Source of the DNA: Bacilli bacterium
GTDB lineage: Bacteria > Bacillota_I > Bacilli_A > RF39 > UBA660
Reading direction: 5' to 3'
DNA: 12,331 nucleotides
Assembly (NCBI GenBank): GCA_900772095.1
Contig: CAAGQJ010000022.1
Location: 1 to 12,331, forward strand
A program made the position numbers and the translations under genes. Below are positions 11,762-12,331 of the stretch, piece by piece. The notes beneath the pieces are model-generated. The model made no database searches. It was not told where the DNA came from and saw only the letters and a list, made by a program, of their open reading frames with translations. The number at the start of each line of letters is the position of its first letter. The stretch's first letter is position 1.

Positions 11762-11826
11762 ACCACACGAATAGAAAGTCAAGACTTGCGAAAGCAACTT
11801 GCTTGGTCTTGACTTTGTAGTGTGGT
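11762..11826 (+). other. Long hairpin containing the mini-hairpin GCGAAAGC
   Basis: ACCACAC (11762-11768) pairs with GTGTGGT (11820-11826), and AAAGTCAAGAC (11775-11785) with GTCTTGACTTT (11806-11816), both perfectly. Inside, TTGC-GAAA-GCAA (11786-11797) forms a third helix with a GAAA loop. GCGAAAGC is a sequence known for exceptionally stable single-stranded DNA mini-hairpins. No open frame accounts for the region. Likely a folded single-stranded DNA element (complementary-strand origin) or an RNA structure. Confidence 0.65.
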
Positions 11827-11831
11827 ATAAT
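11823..11831 (+). promoter_or_regulatory. Extended -10 promoter (TGG TATAAT)
   Basis: TGG plus a perfect TATAAT at 11826-11831 forms an extended -10; 17 bp upstream only a weak -35 (TTGGTC, 11803-11808) is present. The TGG overlaps the end of the long hairpin. Transcription would start near 11838 and read into the second structured stretch that ends in a T run, giving an RNA of about 90 bases. Confidence 0.5.
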
Positions 11832-11837
11832 TTCAAA

Positions 11838-11926
11838 CCCACTATTAATATCTTACTTTGTTATGCGCCCACTTTAATTGCTTCTTTTATGTCGCGAAAG
11901 CTATTGCAATTTTAGTGGACTTTTTT
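11838..11926 (+). ncRNA. Candidate small structured RNA with its own terminator
   Basis: Downstream of the extended -10, CCACT (11869-11873) and AATTGC (11876-11881) pair with GCAATT (11906-11911) and AGTGG (11914-11918), separated by two mismatches. Inside, CTTT (11884-11887) can pair with AAAG (11897-11900), and a second GCGAAAGC lies at 11894-11901. A TTTTTT run (11921-11926) follows the outer stem, as in an intrinsic terminator. It matches no RNA family I know. It could be a regulatory RNA or part of a single-stranded-DNA origin rather than a transcript. Confidence 0.4.
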
Positions 11927-11934
11927 GTTATAAT
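11926..11934 (+). promoter_or_regulatory. Extended -10-like site antisense to the small gene
   Basis: TGT plus TATAAT (11929-11934) is a perfect extended -10. A transcript from it would run antisense through the minus-strand gene at 11968-12096, with no start codon after the nearby AAAGG. It may be an antisense promoter or a chance match in AT-rich DNA. Confidence 0.3.
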
Positions 11935-11954
11935 ATGATATATTATTAAAAGAA

Positions 11955-11982
11955 AAGAAAGGAAAAATTAATTCCCTTTCTT
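11955..11982 (-). terminator. Terminator of the minus-strand 42-aa gene
   Basis: AAGAAAGG (11955-11962) and CCTTTCTT (11975-11982) form an 8-bp stem. Read on the minus strand the stem is followed by TTCTTTT, a terminator-type tail, and it overlaps the stop codon of the gene at 11968-12096. Confidence 0.5.
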
Positions 11983-12096
11983 GACTGTCAAATATGGATA
12001 TTTTCCATATCTGAAATCTAAAATATATCCATTTTTGAATAAGTTATAACATTTTTCAATGGATATATTTTTTAGTGGTATTAAATATGTTATCAT
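11968..12096 (-). CDS. Small minus-strand protein, 42 aa, unknown, possibly regulatory
   Basis: The preferred start is the ATG whose complement lies at 12094-12096, preceded on the minus strand by AAAGGAAGTG; a longer frame starting at 12165 has no ribosome binding site. The product begins MITYLIPLKNISIEKCYNLF and ends GKYPYLTVKKGN, with no signal or membrane segment. A palindrome (12113-12129) lies just upstream of its start and a hairpin terminator at its end, so it looks like a self-contained monocistronic gene. As the only minus-strand gene of element 2 it occupies the place a regulator would, like the ribbon-helix-helix gene of element 1, but it is not itself of that fold by inspection. 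Confidence 0.55.
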   Translation of the reverse strand: MITYLIPLKNISIEKCYNLFKNGYILDFRYGKYPYLTVKKGN

Positions 12097-12112
12097 TTTA
12101 TCACTTCCTTTC

Positions 12113-12129
12113 TGTTCTTTTAAAGAACA
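12113..12129. promoter_or_regulatory. 17-bp palindrome upstream of the minus-strand gene
   Basis: TGTTCTTT (12113-12120) and AAAGAACA (12122-12129) are perfect arms around a single T. Position between the small gene's start and its upstream region suggests an operator. Confidence 0.45.
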
Positions 12130-12197
12130 ATTTTTAAAAAAAACAAAAAAGGGAATGAATTGCAATAGACGTGAAATAAAAATGCTATATTTTGTAG

Positions 12198-12258
12198 TGT
12201 AAATTTACATTATTTCTTCTTTGAATTGCGCGAAAAAATATTCAATCTATGGTATAAT
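12198..12258 (+). promoter_or_regulatory. Palindrome and extended -10 promoter before the right-edge gene
   Basis: TGTAAATTTACA (12198-12209) is a perfect 12-bp palindrome whose TTTACA half recalls the operators at 5107-5148. Downstream, TGG plus TATAAT (12250-12258) is an extended -10 with no clear -35. It would drive the gene starting at 12288. A second weaker TGC TATATT occurs at about 12183-12191. Confidence 0.45.
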
Positions 12259-12287
12259 TTTTCATAGAGTAGGAGAGTGATTATATT

Positions 12288-12331
12288 ATGGATTATAGCG
12301 GATATGAAAATTTATTTAAATGCGAATTAAA
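12288..12331 (+). CDS. N-terminus of an unidentified protein (runs off the window)
   Basis: ATG at 12288 follows AGGAG (12271-12275) with a slightly long 12-base gap and the extended -10 promoter at 12250-12258. Only 14 codons are visible, beginning MDYSGYENLFKCEL, with no signal peptide. An overlapping GTG at 12277 closes after 17 codons and is not preferred. It may be a further gene of element 2, such as a regulator, or the first gene of the right neighbour. No assignment possible. Confidence 0.5.
   Translation, partial: MDYSGYENLFKCEL

Larger units (their letters stand above)
5092..12331. mobile_element. Inovirus-like prophage, element 2 (right end not identified)
   Basis: A second genome with the same plan starts straight after the right repeat of element 1: two early genes, coat protein with terminator, two signal-peptide surface proteins, several small membrane proteins, a Zot ATPase, an origin region and a Rep_trans-type initiator. 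Its Rep and Zot belong to different types from those of element 1, so this is a different phage, not a duplication. I found no third copy of the 19-base repeat, so the right end is open. The minus-strand gene at 11968-12096 and the palindromes after it may be the element's control region, because in a circular form they would lie upstream of the first early gene at 5207. The end coordinate given is just the window edge. Confidence 0.7.

Noticed and set aside
11990..12072. TGGATA twice (near 11995 and 12060), like the dif centre, as a right attachment site of element 2
   Set aside because: Both lie inside the coding region of the minus-strand 42-residue gene and the flanking arms match poorly.
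1..12331. CRISPR array, tRNA, rRNA or insertion sequence
   Set aside because: No regularly spaced repeats, cloverleaf-like segments, rRNA sequence or transposase are visible. A TGA-as-tryptophan code was also considered and rejected because TGA ends several well-bounded genes.

Overview
The window is AT-rich (roughly 70% or more A+T by eye) and reads with the standard bacterial code: TGA is used as a stop and TGG as tryptophan. Genes are short, tightly packed and almost all on the + strand, with strong AGGAGG-type ribosome binding sites. This suggests a low-GC Gram-positive-type host (Bacillota, or a walled relative of the Mollicutes). No host housekeeping gene is recognisable.

The main content is two different filamentous-phage-like (inovirus-type) genomes lying head to tail. 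Both follow the same plan: two small early genes, a small major coat protein followed at once by a strong hairpin terminator, signal-peptide adsorption/tip proteins, small membrane proteins, a Zot/pI-type assembly ATPase, a structured intergenic region and a rolling-circle Rep. There is no secretin and no integrase.

Element 1 (about 420-5091) is bounded by an exact 19-base direct repeat that looks like the XerD half plus centre of a dif site, so it probably integrated with the host XerCD recombinase; the unit is 4,653 bp. It has a divergent ribbon-helix-helix regulator with operator-like repeats, and a RepB/Rep_2-type HUH initiator. Upstream of rep, the pMV158-type nick sequence TACTACGAC sits in the loop of a 10-bp hairpin.

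Element 2 (from about 5092 to at least 11.9 kb; right end not identified) has no similar DNA but the same layout. Its initiator is a Rep_trans-type protein, and a hairpin upstream of it carries CTAACAG in the loop between C-rich and G-rich arms, resembling the ICEBs1 NicK site. It has two large secreted proteins, an ATPase without a membrane segment preceded by a 24-residue membrane microprotein, and a run of small unassigned genes. Downstream of rep is a strongly structured non-coding stretch (about 11760-11930) with two copies of the mini-hairpin GCGAAAGC and a promoter-like site; it may be a complementary-strand origin or a small RNA gene.

Positions 1-419 hold the end of one unidentified reading frame and a 62-residue membrane protein. 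The right edge holds a 42-residue minus-strand gene, operator-like palindromes and the first codons of another + strand gene.
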